Counted from the stretch's first letter, positions 30,562-40,109 are shown. The stretch: 64,000 nucleotides of DNA from an uncultured SAR86 cluster bacterium (GCA_902540995.1 CACBOY010000001.1:62001-126000), one strand, 5' to 3'. Numbers and translations: made by a program. The notes: generated by a model not told the origin, from the sequence alone.

Positions 30562-31386
30562 ATGAGTATATATAAAGATAAAAAAGTCCTAATCACAGGT
30601 GCGTCAACTGGAATAGGCTATGCCTTGGCTGAAGAATTAAATAAACGAGGTGCAGAAGTTATTTTAACTGCAAGATCAGAGGATAAATTGCATGCTCTTG
30701 CTGAAAAAATCAAAGCATCTGGTGGGAAAGCGCATGTCTTTATAGAAGATCTTTCTATTCAAGGTTCCGCTGAAGCTTTATATAACCAAATTAAATCCCA
30801 AAATTTATCTATCGATATCTTAATTAACAATGCTGGATACGGTAGATGGGGAGAATTAACTAGCTTTGAAAGAGATGATTATGCAGAGATGCTACAGCTT
30901 AATGTTGTAACACTGACAGATCTTTGCCATTTGTATTTACCTGATATGGTAAAACAAGGTGGTGGTGGCATCATAAATGTTGGCTCTATGGCATCTTTAG
31001 CACCAATACCTTATGCAAGTATTTATTCTTCTTCAAAAGCATATGTTTTGATGTTTTCTGAAGCAATTAGGTTTGAATACCAAGATAAAAATATTAAAGT
31101 TATGGCGCTTCTTCCTGGAGGGACGGAATCGGAGTTTGCCCGAGTAGCTACAGAAAAATCGGAAGAACTTACGAAAAGATATCAAAATCGAGATAACTCA
31201 GCTTCTGGAATGACTATGCAAACTTCTCATGATGTTGCTTTAGAATGTCTTGAGGGTTATGAAAAAGATAAGCAATTCGTCATTTGTGGCAGAAGCAATA
31301 GAGTTTTAAATTTCGTTACTGGTTTTATGACTAGAAAAGCCGTTCTTAATTTCACCGGCAAAATGTTTAAAAAAATAGCTGGCTAA
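30562..31386 (+). CDS. SDR family oxidoreductase
   Basis: VLITGASTGIGYALAEEL, LINNAGYGRWGE, YSSSKAYVLMFSEAI. Confidence 0.92.
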   Translation: MSIYKDKKVLITGASTGIGYALAEELNKRGAEVILTARSEDKLHALAEKIKASGGKAHVFIEDLSIQGSAEALYNQIKSQNLSIDILINNAGYGRWGELTSFERDDYAEMLQLNVVTLTDLCHLYLPDMVKQGGGGIINVGSMASLAPIPYASIYSSSKAYVLMFSEAIRFEYQDKNIKVMALLPGGTESEFARVATEKSEELTKRYQNRDNSASGMTMQTSHDVALECLEGYEKDKQFVICGRSNRVLNFVTGFMTRKAVLNFTGKMFKKIAG

Positions 31387-31404
31387 ATTCCAAAATTGTA
31401 ATAC

Positions 31405-31423
31405 TATACCCCCCATGGGTATA
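31405..31423. promoter_or_regulatory. Putative CsoR operator TATACCC-CCCAT-GGGTATA
   Basis: Perfect 7-bp inverted repeat with 5-bp spacer, matching the general TACCC-N5/6-GGGTA architecture of CsoR sites; lies at the head of an operon that ends with a csoR-family gene. Confidence 0.7.
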
Positions 31424-31446
31424 AGAATTATATTTTTTTTTGCTTA

Positions 31447-32016
31447 ATGACTTCTCTGTATAGTCAAGCAAGACCAATTTCTTATCCAGAAGGATTCACC
31501 CTCATGTCTCATTCTGATATTTACAAAGACTCAGTCTATTTTCATTATTCTCCTAGTTTTAAGTATTCAGTAGGCTTGGAAGTAGCAAAAGATGATTATT
31601 TTGATGATGAGTATTCTTTTTTTAGATTTACTTATTTACTAAACAGAAAAAATACACAAAATTCTCAAAGCAATTTATATTTTCAATCAGGCGTTGACCC
31701 TGAAAACTTTGATCGTCATTTTTATGGTCTCCATGGTGATTGGGAAACGAGAAGATGGTTTGTAGGCTTTGGATATAAAGAAAGCTTCAATGACTTTGAA
31801 GATTTTTCTGAAAAATATCTTCAATTCGGGATAGCACCCTACCTAGGAAAATATGGCGACTTGCATACCTGGTTGATGTTCAAAACAAAAAAGAATTCTT
31901 TAGGAGATAGCTGGTCAACTTATCCTGTAATTAAATTTTTCAAAGGTGATTTTTTAATCGAGCTTGGTTACAACAACAAAACAAGAACCGATGCTCATCT
32001 CATGTACAGATTTTAA
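31447..32016 (+). CDS. Small outer membrane beta-barrel-like protein (5' end likely at ATG 31415 if a T-tract indel is corrected)
   Basis: Alternating beta pattern and terminal ...HLMYRF; first gene of the CsoR operon. Listed ORF lacks a full signal peptide. Confidence 0.55.
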   Translation: MTSLYSQARPISYPEGFTLMSHSDIYKDSVYFHYSPSFKYSVGLEVAKDDYFDDEYSFFRFTYLLNRKNTQNSQSNLYFQSGVDPENFDRHFYGLHGDWETRRWFVGFGYKESFNDFEDFSEKYLQFGIAPYLGKYGDLHTWLMFKTKKNSLGDSWSTYPVIKFFKGDFLIELGYNNKTRTDAHLMYRF

Positions 32017-32025
32017 GGAGGAAAT

Positions 32026-32433
32026 ATGAGACTAATATGTTTAATTTTAATGTTCATGGCGTCAGTAATTTTTGCCGAAAAAAATCATGATTCCCATGAG
32101 CACCAAGGTCATGCAGTTCATCAAAATGATGTTTACGTGGACGGAAAAAAATTCAAAATAGATAAAGAAAGGTTCGATGAATTTAAAAAAAATCTTAAAG
32201 ATGTTCAAGTTGCAATAATTAATGTTCAAGGCATGGTCTGTGATTTTTGTGCCCGAGGTATCGAAAAGGCTTTTCTTAAAGATACCAAGGTAAAAAAAAT
32301 AGATGTTGACCTTGAAAATGGAAAAGTTGTGATTGCCTATTCTTTAAATAAGAAAATTGAATTTAAGGAAATCAAAGAAAAAATATTAATGAATGGTCAA
32401 AACGCAACAGACTATAAGCTGATGAAAATTTAA
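32026..32433 (+). CDS. Secreted heavy-metal-associated (HMA) domain protein with His-rich N-terminus
   Basis: Signal peptide MRLICLILMFMASVIFA; NHDSHEHQGHAVHQ; HMA motif GMVCDFCARGIEKAF; strong aaggagg SD. Confidence 0.88.
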   Translation: MRLICLILMFMASVIFAEKNHDSHEHQGHAVHQNDVYVDGKKFKIDKERFDEFKKNLKDVQVAIINVQGMVCDFCARGIEKAFLKDTKVKKIDVDLENGKVVIAYSLNKKIEFKEIKEKILMNGQNATDYKLMKI

Positions 32434-32434
32434 C

Positions 32435-32800
32435 ATGTTTGACCGATCTGCTAATCTCATATCTTTGTTTGCATCTTCATCTACATTGATATGTTGTGCA
32501 CTACCTGCGGTATTTATAGTTATTGGAGCAGGAGCAACTTTTGCAAGCATCATTTCTATATTCCCTTTTTTGGTAGTGATTTCAAAATATAAAGTTTCTA
32601 TAACTTTGGTATCTCTTCTTATATTAGTTTTTGCTGGCTACATAAATTACAGAACCTATTATCTTCCTTGTCCAGCAGATCCCGAGTTAGGGAGAATTTG
32701 TCTTCAAACCAGAAAACGTTCAAGGTCAATTTACTATTTTTCAGTTATTCTCTTTACGTTTGCTACAATATTTACTTATCTCATTCCAAATATCATTTAA
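32435..32800 (+). CDS. MerT-like inner membrane protein
   Basis: STLICCALPAVFIVIGAGATFASI, several TM segments, CPADPELGRICLQTRKRSRSIYY. Confidence 0.65.
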   Translation: MFDRSANLISLFASSSTLICCALPAVFIVIGAGATFASIISIFPFLVVISKYKVSITLVSLLILVFAGYINYRTYYLPCPADPELGRICLQTRKRSRSIYYFSVILFTFATIFTYLIPNII

Positions 32801-32807
32801 ATAAATC

Positions 32808-33068
32808 ATGAGTCATCCTAGTCATAAAAAAGAATTATCAAGTGTAAGGCGGATTGAAGGTCAGCTAAGAGGTATCGCTAAAATGATTGAAGAAGAGAAA
32901 TACTGTGTCGATATACTCAATCAAATCAAAGCTGTTAGAAAATCTATTGCTTCAGTGGAAGGAAAAATCTTAAAAACACATCTTGAGGAATGTGTTAAGG
33001 ACTCTTTGAAAGGTGAAAAAGAGTTCGAAAGCAAGGTCGAAGAAATAATTAAAGTCCTTAAAAGATAA
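32808..33068 (+). CDS. csoR: CsoR/RcnR/FrmR-family metal-sensing repressor (Cu(I)-type C-H-C)
   Basis: VRRIEGQLRGIAKMIEEEKYCVDILNQI...KTHLEECV; C32, H57, C61 have the Cys-25-His-4-Cys spacing of CsoR. Confidence 0.88.
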   Translation: MSHPSHKKELSSVRRIEGQLRGIAKMIEEEKYCVDILNQIKAVRKSIASVEGKILKTHLEECVKDSLKGEKEFESKVEEIIKVLKR

Positions 33069-33075
33069 AAGAACG

Positions 33076-33828
33076 TTAATCTAGTCTTGAAGCGATTTCA
33101 TTCAAATGGCTGAAAGTCTCTAAATTGGCGTTCATGATAATTTCCATTTCGGGAACCGTTTCACTTATATCGCCCATTTTGGTTAAAACCATGTGAACGT
33201 CGTCGTGATAAGGAAGCTTACTCATGTCCTCCAACCAACGACTTAGATTTTCGAAGTCACTATAGTCATAGAGATTGGTAAATTGCGTATTCAGTTGAGC
33301 AATTTCAACATAGGCTGAAAAATCGGCAATGGTGACGTGGTCTCCTGCAATAAATTTATTTTTTTTAAGCCACTGAGTTTCTAATGCTTTGAGGGCATTA
33401 TTAAACATTTTTTGAGACATATTGATTAAGTCTTCTGAAAGTCCTAAGTCAGGTCTTAAAATTGGCGCAAAATAACCAGTGGATGCCTCTTTGATACTTC
33501 GGTGATGATAGTGAAGGTAATGATCGACCTTTCCTCTCAGTTCGGGATCTTCTGGGTACAAATCGTCCCATTTGTGTTTGTTACATAAGTAACACATGAT
33601 TGCGATCGACTCCGATAATAAATATCCACTTGCAGGATCTTCCAAGCCAGGAATGGTTCCATTGGGATATTTTTCCAAATAAGAGGGATGACGAGTTCCG
33701 TTTTCTTTTGGAGAACCTGGTGCAGTAATAATCAACTCAAAAGGTAATTTTTTATAAAGCATCATCCATAGAACTGTCCTTACAGCCTGAGACATTGGAA
33801 CGCCAAAAATCTTAAGTTTACTGCTCAT
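33076..33828 (-). CDS. Glutathione S-transferase family protein
   Basis: GST N-domain pattern (KLKIFGVPMSQAVRTVLWML-like, PNGTIPGLEDP, LLSESIAIMCYL). Confidence 0.85.
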   Translation of the reverse strand: MSSKLKIFGVPMSQAVRTVLWMMLYKKLPFELIITAPGSPKENGTRHPSYLEKYPNGTIPGLEDPASGYLLSESIAIMCYLCNKHKWDDLYPEDPELRGKVDHYLHYHHRSIKEASTGYFAPILRPDLGLSEDLINMSQKMFNNALKALETQWLKKNKFIAGDHVTIADFSAYVEIAQLNTQFTNLYDYSDFENLSRWLEDMSKLPYHDDVHMVLTKMGDISETVPEMEIIMNANLETFSHLNEIASRLD

Positions 33829-33830
33829 GT

Positions 33831-34673
33831 TTAATCAAGATCACTGGCATCATGTCTTTCAGGAATTGCATTGTCTTCCGGTCCACTAGGAGGTCGCCCT
33901 ACTCTAGCTCCTCTTTTGAAAGCAGGTCTCTCAGAAATTTCCTCAGCCCAACGAACGACATTTTTATAAGATTTCACATCTAAAAATTCTGCGGCATTGT
34001 ATGCATTTTTTAGCACCAAATAACCATACCAAGGATGAATGGCCATATCAGCAATGTTGTATTCATCGCCGCAAATAAATTTTCTATTTTCTAAATTTTT
34101 ATTCAAGACATCTAATTGACGCTTAACTTCCATAGCAAAACGATTGATGGGATATTCAAATTTTTCTGGAGCATAAGCATAAAAGTGTCCAAATCCTCCC
34201 CCCAAGTAAGGAGCGCTACCCATTTGCCAGAAAAGCCATGACATGCACTCTGCTCTTGCAGCAGGATCAGTTGGAATAAACTCCCCAAATTTTTCAGCAA
34301 GGTAAACGAGAATTGCACCGGATTCAAAAACTCTCGTATGTGGCTCTGAACTTCTATCTAAAAGAGCAGGAATTTTAGAATTTGGATTTATTTCAACAAA
34401 ACCACTTCCAAATTGATCGCCATTTCCAATGTTAATCAGATATGCATCATATTCGGCACCTTCGTGTCCCAAAGCCAAAAGTTCTTCAAGCAGAACAGTG
34501 ACCTTGACCCCATTAGGTGTTCCAAGCGAATAAAGTTGCATCGGATGTTTCCCTACCGGAAGCTCTTTATCATGGGTTGAGCCTGAAATTGGTCTGTTTA
34601 TGTTTGCAAATTTACCTCCGCTTTCTTGATCCCAAGTCCATACTTTTGGAGGTGAATATTTTTCGTCTGACAT
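33831..34673 (-). CDS. yghU: Glutathione-dependent disulfide-bond oxidoreductase, YghU-like GST
   Basis: WTWDQESGGKFANINRPISGSTHDKELPVGKHPMQLYSLGTPNGVKVTVLLEELL. Confidence 0.88.
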   Translation of the reverse strand: MSDEKYSPPKVWTWDQESGGKFANINRPISGSTHDKELPVGKHPMQLYSLGTPNGVKVTVLLEELLALGHEGAEYDAYLINIGNGDQFGSGFVEINPNSKIPALLDRSSEPHTRVFESGAILVYLAEKFGEFIPTDPAARAECMSWLFWQMGSAPYLGGGFGHFYAYAPEKFEYPINRFAMEVKRQLDVLNKNLENRKFICGDEYNIADMAIHPWYGYLVLKNAYNAAEFLDVKSYKNVVRWAEEISERPAFKRGARVGRPPSGPEDNAIPERHDASDLD

Positions 34674-34787
34674 GAAGTTTCTCCTATTTTTTGAATACTT
34701 GCTGATTAATCATACTCTCAAAGTAAATAAATTTATGTAAATATAAAAAAATATAAAATCAATTTAAAAAGAAGTTCTGAATAAAAT

Positions 34788-35975
34788 CTAATTTAATTTA
34801 AAAACCTTATTTTCGGAAATGAGGGATGTTATCTCTTCCTCTGAGTAACCCAATTTTGAGAGTATTTCCTCTGTGTGTTCGCCAAGCTTTGGTGCAGGCT
34901 TAGATATCTCACTTGGTGTTTTCTCAAATCGTGCTGCTGGTCTTGCCTGACGAACTTCGCCAAAAGATTCGTAATTCGTTTTTAGAATAGATTCATTGGC
35001 AATTATTTGTTCATTTTCTAATAATTCCATTCGATCAAGTAAGGGTGCGCTGGGCACTCCTTCAGCTTGAAAACGAGCTAAAATTTCATCGCTATTCCAT
35101 TTTGAAATTTCTTCTCCAGTGATTTCTTTTCTTTCCTGGGCATTACTAACCCTGCCTGCAGGTGAGGCAAAACGTTCATCCTCGACCAAATCTTCTCGAT
35201 TTAAAGCTTTACACATACCTTTCCATTCAGCATCTGATACCGCGCCAGCTGTAATATATCTATCTTTTGCTTTATAAATTAAATCTTGTGAGCCTTGAAG
35301 TTTTCTAACATCGATTTCATTTTCGGCAAAAACTATTCCTGCCATTCCCTCGGGCCAAAAAAAAGAAATCATCGAATCAAGCATGGATAATTCAATATGT
35401 TGTCCAATTCCATGTTTTTCTCTTGCATACAAAGCAGAAGAAATTGCTTGGGCAGCAGTTAAAGAAGTTACTTTATCTGCAATTATGATTCTAAACATTT
35501 TAGGTCTACCGGTATCCCTATCGGCTTGAATGTCTGTTGCTCCAGATAAAGCTTGGATGACAGGATCATAAACTCTTGAATTTGCGTAAGGGCCATCATT
35601 TCCAAACCCACTAATGGAGGTATAAATTATCTTAGGATTTATTTTTCTTATTTCCTTTTCGCCAAAACCCATTCTATCGATGGCGCCAGGTCTAAAATTT
35701 TGCATGAATACATCTGCATCTTTCGCTAATTGAAAAAGAATTTTTTTTCCCTCCTCCGACTTCAAATCAATTGCTATAGATTTTTTTCCTCTATTACAAG
35801 AAAAGAAGACTGGGTTTACACCCTTATGAGGAGCAGCCATGTGCCTCACCAATTCTCCTGTTATTGGTTCAACTTTAATGACATCTGCACCTTGATCAGC
35901 CAAAATCATAGCTCCCACAGGACCCGAAACCATGCTTGTCAGGTCTAAAACTTTAATTCCTTTTAAGGGTCCCAT
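34788..35975 (-). CDS. CaiB/BaiF CoA-transferase family protein
   Basis: GIKVLDLTSMVSGPVGAMILADQGADVIKVEP, CNRGKKSIAIDLKSEEGK, QNFRPGAIDRMGF. Confidence 0.93.
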   Translation of the reverse strand: MGPLKGIKVLDLTSMVSGPVGAMILADQGADVIKVEPITGELVRHMAAPHKGVNPVFFSCNRGKKSIAIDLKSEEGKKILFQLAKDADVFMQNFRPGAIDRMGFGEKEIRKINPKIIYTSISGFGNDGPYANSRVYDPVIQALSGATDIQADRDTGRPKMFRIIIADKVTSLTAAQAISSALYAREKHGIGQHIELSMLDSMISFFWPEGMAGIVFAENEIDVRKLQGSQDLIYKAKDRYITAGAVSDAEWKGMCKALNREDLVEDERFASPAGRVSNAQERKEITGEEISKWNSDEILARFQAEGVPSAPLLDRMELLENEQIIANESILKTNYESFGEVRQARPAARFEKTPSEISKPAPKLGEHTEEILSKLGYSEEEITSLISENKVFKLN

Positions 35976-35978
35976 TTT

Positions 35979-36665
35979 TCAATTTGAATAGTTTATCTTC
36001 ATTGCCTTTTGATATGCAGTTCTTTTGGATATTTTATCTCGATATGATGAAATATTTTTAGGGAGAGAAAATTCATAAAATATAGCCCAATCTAGGCAAG
36101 TCATCAAAAAGATATCTGCTAAACCAAACCCATTTTTTAAAATTGTCTCCTGTGATTTTAGATGCTCTTCAATGACATTCAGTTGTTTTAAAAAATATTG
36201 TCTACAAGCTTTTACAACTACTGGAGATTCTCCATATATCTCCTTCAAATCATAATGACGTCTCATCACGTAAAGCGAAGTTTCATCCAATTCACCATAA
36301 ATAAAGTCACACCATTCCTCTTCTTTAGCGATGGAAACTTCATCATTAGGCAAAAAAATATTTTTAGACTTAAAATTTCTTTGAAGATATTTACATATTG
36401 CAAGACTTTCTGACAAGTTTAAGTCTTTGTGCTGCATCGCTGGAATTTTCTGCTTTGGATTTAAAGAAGTAAATTCTTTCGTTTGAGTTTCTCCAGTTCG
36501 AGGTCCTATTGGAATTAATTCATAATCTATTTCCAACTCTTCTGCCATCCATATTGGTCGTAAGGTCCTTGCTGTCCCTGCTCCCCATAGTTTTAGTAAT
36601 ATGCTCATCTTTTCAGTTTGCAAGATTAAAGAATTTCCAAAATCTAGGAATGATCCAGGAAACAA
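35979..36665 (-). CDS. Glutathione S-transferase family protein
   Basis: LKLWGAGTARTLRPIWMAEELEIDYELIPI, NPKQKIPAMQHKDLNLSESLAICKYL. Start possibly at internal Met (MSILLKLWG). Confidence 0.85.
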   Translation of the reverse strand: MFPGSFLDFGNSLILQTEKMSILLKLWGAGTARTLRPIWMAEELEIDYELIPIGPRTGETQTKEFTSLNPKQKIPAMQHKDLNLSESLAICKYLQRNFKSKNIFLPNDEVSIAKEEEWCDFIYGELDETSLYVMRRHYDLKEIYGESPVVVKACRQYFLKQLNVIEEHLKSQETILKNGFGLADIFLMTCLDWAIFYEFSLPKNISSYRDKISKRTAYQKAMKINYSN

Positions 36666-37470
36666 AAATTGAAAAGAAAAGACCCAAGGAATAACTGTAT
36701 AGAATAGACATTAATCCAGATAACTTTACTAGCTCATCTAATTGAAAGAGAAATATCATCATGAAGAAAACTGCAGAGGTGCTCATTAGCGATAAAAAGA
36801 ATTTAACTAAGTTGTTTGAAGATATTTCTAAGTTTGATGCGCCCAAGAACCAACCTGTCATAGCTCCGAGTAACCAATTGGATATTTCATGTCCCTCGTG
36901 AGCAGGATAAAGCAAATGAACAAAAAATTGAGAGGATAACAAAATAAAAAACCATGATAACTTATCAAATTTTTCATAAATCTTATAAACAATTGCACAA
37001 TGCCAAAGCAGAAGTATAAAGCATCCAATTAAAAGGCCTGCAACTACATCTCCTAAATCATGAACGCCTAAATACATTCTGCTAAAAGCTACTAAGAAGA
37101 TAAAAGATATAGCTCCTATGGATATTAATTTATTTTTAAGTTCGTATGCCAAAAGCCCCCAAAGTGTTACAGCAATTTGAGCATGTCCGCTGGGCCAACC
37201 ATAACTAGTTCCGGTTCCTTCATCCAACATAAAGTCTGCTGGAGGTCTTGGATCCTGAAACAAATCTTTTAAAAAGCTATTTATAACAGCAGAAATAAAT
37301 AGCAACATTGCGACTCTTGAGAATCTTTGAGGTGACCAAAAAAAATACCCAAAGGCTATGAATAAAAATAAAAAAATTGGGTATCCAGTTAACGAAACAT
37401 TGTAAAAAAAGAAATTAAAAAAAGGAGTTCTTATCCCCTCAACCCACGATAAGTCGTTCCAAATAGACAT
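36613..37470 (-). CDS. PAP2-family phosphatase
   Basis: KDLFQDPRPP, SYGWPSGHAQIAVTLWG, SRMYLGVHDLGDVVAG. Confidence 0.88.
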   Translation of the reverse strand: MSIWNDLSWVEGIRTPFFNFFFYNVSLTGYPIFLFLFIAFGYFFWSPQRFSRVAMLLFISAVINSFLKDLFQDPRPPADFMLDEGTGTSYGWPSGHAQIAVTLWGLLAYELKNKLISIGAISFIFLVAFSRMYLGVHDLGDVVAGLLIGCFILLLWHCAIVYKIYEKFDKLSWFFILLSSQFFVHLLYPAHEGHEISNWLLGAMTGWFLGASNLEISSNNLVKFFLSLMSTSAVFFMMIFLFQLDELVKLSGLMSILYSYSLGLFFSIFVSWIIPRFWKFFNLAN

Positions 37471-37481
37471 CTTTTATTTTT

Positions 37482-38291
37482 TTAAATAGGATCTCCACCA
37501 AGTACAGCAGGAGTTTCGCAATAAGTTTTCAAAATATAGTCTCGATGAGAAAGAATTCTATCTGTCAATACCTCTTTGATCTCTGGAATCTTGGAATTTG
37601 CCTCAAAGAAAAAAAGCATTCCCTCATTTTGTTTAGTCTTAGGCATAATTTCCAAAGAAGCTGGAAGGATTGTCATGCTGATAGTTGACCAGTAAATATC
37701 TACTGCAGAAATTTTGTCGCCAATTAAATATTTAGAGCCTCTTTCTTGCTGTTTTTCTAGCTGACGGTCAATCACTTTGACAATTTCTGCCATTTTGCTT
37801 GGAGCTTTGGAACTTGCGTCATCACTATAACCGTATTTTCTTGCAAGCGGACCATCCGATAAAATTCTCATATTCCAAACAAGTCCATCTTCACCCAAAA
37901 CTATGGCGCACAGCCCAAACATATCTGATCTGTCTTGGAAATTATCCGGAATCAAATTTATGCTATCTGAGGAGCCGATCTTTTCTGCCAAAGCAAGTTG
38001 TTCTACCCAAACGTTTCTAGGACGCTCTTCATCATGAAACATCGTAGGCAGAGAAGTTTGACTGGTAAGTTCGTAAAGCCTCGCTTGTCTATCTTTACCA
38101 GTATTTTTATCAATGCCCATGAAGGGGTGTAAAACTCTTATGATTTTTATTTTTTTTACATAACAAATATTTTTTAATGCTTCCGCATAAATTGCCTGAA
38201 TTCCCGGAACAAATGTAATTCTTGTTCCTTCTTTCATTTTTGCAGCTTCATCTAGTGAAATGAATTCTGGTGATGTAGTTTTTTTAGTCAT
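37482..38291 (-). CDS. GST-like protein (thioredoxin-fold plus GST C-domain)
   Basis: TSLPTMFHDEERPRNVWVEQLALAEKIG and KYLIGDKISAVDIYWSTIS. Confidence 0.65.
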   Translation of the reverse strand: MTKKTTSPEFISLDEAAKMKEGTRITFVPGIQAIYAEALKNICYVKKIKIIRVLHPFMGIDKNTGKDRQARLYELTSQTSLPTMFHDEERPRNVWVEQLALAEKIGSSDSINLIPDNFQDRSDMFGLCAIVLGEDGLVWNMRILSDGPLARKYGYSDDASSKAPSKMAEIVKVIDRQLEKQQERGSKYLIGDKISAVDIYWSTISMTILPASLEIMPKTKQNEGMLFFFEANSKIPEIKEVLTDRILSHRDYILKTYCETPAVLGGDPI

Positions 38292-38418
38292 ATGCTCTCC
38301 CTGATATGTCTAAAGTTAAATTAAACAATTTAGGTATTTTTTACAAGACAAAGACTTTTAGTTACTCATTATTTTTTGTGTATAGTATTTTTAAAAATTA
38401 ACATTTTAGGAAAATATT

Positions 38419-39141
38419 GTGATTGAACTAGAAAAAAAAGAATCCATTTATCATTTGAGTATGAACGCAGGTGAAAACCGATGGAACACTACATTCGTGA
38501 GACAATTTGCAGAAGCATTGGATGAAATTGAAAAAGACGAGGGTCCAGGAGCGTTGGTAACATCTTCAAAAGATCCTAAATTCTTTTCAAATGGGTTAGA
38601 TCTTGACTGGATGCAAAAGCCTGAGGACTATCCTGAAAGTGGAGACAGAGAAGTTTTTGGTGAAGAATTCATGTACTTAATGGGAAGGATTATTACTTTA
38701 CCAATTCCAAGTATTTGTGTGGTCAATGGTCATGCTTTTGGTGCAGGTTTTATGTTGGCTCTCTCGCATGACATAAGATTAATGAGAGAGGATCGAGGAT
38801 TCCTTTGCGCAAATGAAATGCAACTTGGATTTAAAATTCCGAGACCTGAATTGGCTTTATTTAGACATAAAATTCCTGCAAATTCATTTTTTGAGACCGT
38901 TCAATTATCCAAACGTTGGACTGGGGAAGCTGCTTTTGCAGCTGGAATTGTTCAGGGCAAAGGTTCGTTTGAAGAATTACCTGAGATAGCAATAAAAAAA
39001 GCAGAAGAATTGGCGCCTCTTGCTAAAGATAGAAAACATTATGCAGCTCAAAAAGAAATGCTCTATGGAGAAAACGCAGCTATAAATCTAAACCATGGAC
39101 CGGCGCATATGTTAAAAAATTCAAAAGAATTTGAAGTCTAA
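38419..39141 (+). CDS. Enoyl-CoA hydratase/isomerase family protein
   Basis: ALVTSSKDPKFFSNGLDLDWM, ICVVNGHAFGAGFMLALSHDIRLM. Confidence 0.9.
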   Translation: MIELEKKESIYHLSMNAGENRWNTTFVRQFAEALDEIEKDEGPGALVTSSKDPKFFSNGLDLDWMQKPEDYPESGDREVFGEEFMYLMGRIITLPIPSICVVNGHAFGAGFMLALSHDIRLMREDRGFLCANEMQLGFKIPRPELALFRHKIPANSFFETVQLSKRWTGEAAFAAGIVQGKGSFEELPEIAIKKAEELAPLAKDRKHYAAQKEMLYGENAAINLNHGPAHMLKNSKEFEV

Positions 39142-39211
39142 CTTTATTTAATTTAAGTAATTAAGTTGCTCGCCCTGATAGTGTCTTCTCCCTTTAACAA
39201 TCCTTAATAAA

Positions 39212-40051
39212 ATGGAAAACAATAAGACTGCTCTTATCGTAGAAGGTGGCGGTCAAAGAGGTGTATTTTCTTTTGGAATAACTGACACTTTTATAAAAAG
39301 AAACTTCGATCCATTTGATATTTATATTGGCGTATCAAATGGTGTAGCTGTTCTTTACTGGTATCTGATTAGAGAAACAGATAATAATCTTGATAAAATG
39401 CTTTATGCCGCTTCCGGTGACTACTTCAGTTATAAAAATATTTTTACTGGGAAGGACATTTTCAAGGTTCATCAGATGTACACAGATGGAGAAAAAAAAT
39501 TTCGACCAAATATTGAGAAGATTTCAAATAACCTAAATAAAAAAAAATATATTGCAGTAGTGACAGATGCAATAAACGCGAAAGCAGAATATTACTCTTT
39601 TGGGGAAAGTGAATGGATGCCGAAAATGATCGCCTCTGGAACCCTGCCCATATTGGTAAGAACACCAAGCTTAATAAATGGCCGCAGGAAATTTGATGGA
39701 GGGATTGCAGACCCCTTGCCTGTAGAAAAAGCATATGAAATGGGAGCTAAAAAAATAATTGTAATAAGAACATATGAAAAAAAATTTAGAAGGAAGCTCA
39801 AGTTTGAAAATTACATAGGCGCCTTACTTTCGCGAGAATATCCTAAATTGAGAAGAGCATTACTTAATCACGACGAAACATACAATAAAGCTCTTAATTT
39901 CATTAACAATCCTCCAGAAGATTGTGAAATTGTTCAGTTATGTCCTCCAGAAAAACTTAAGTCAAAAAGAGATTCAAAAAATATTGAGATTTTAAAAGGA
40001 GACTACGAAATAGGAAAGAAAGTTGCTGAAAAATATTTAAAAAATAATTAA
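39212..40051 (+). CDS. Patatin-like phospholipase family protein
   Basis: LIVEGGGQRGVFSFG, GVSNGVAVLYW (nucleophile elbow-like), FDGGIADPLPVEKA. Confidence 0.87.
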   Translation: MENNKTALIVEGGGQRGVFSFGITDTFIKRNFDPFDIYIGVSNGVAVLYWYLIRETDNNLDKMLYAASGDYFSYKNIFTGKDIFKVHQMYTDGEKKFRPNIEKISNNLNKKKYIAVVTDAINAKAEYYSFGESEWMPKMIASGTLPILVRTPSLINGRRKFDGGIADPLPVEKAYEMGAKKIIVIRTYEKKFRRKLKFENYIGALLSREYPKLRRALLNHDETYNKALNFINNPPEDCEIVQLCPPEKLKSKRDSKNIEILKGDYEIGKKVAEKYLKNN

Positions 40052-40056
40052 ACAAG

Positions 40057-40089
40057 TTCACTTTTATACAAAAATTTGTCTAAAGTGAA
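40057..40089. terminator. Putative bidirectional terminator between convergent genes
   Basis: TTCACTTT ... AAAGTGAA arms enclosing ACAAA-AA-TTTGT, with flanking A/T tracts, in the convergent 40051/40110 gap. Confidence 0.5.
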
Positions 40090-40109
40090 ACCTTTTTAAT
40101 CTTAATAAG

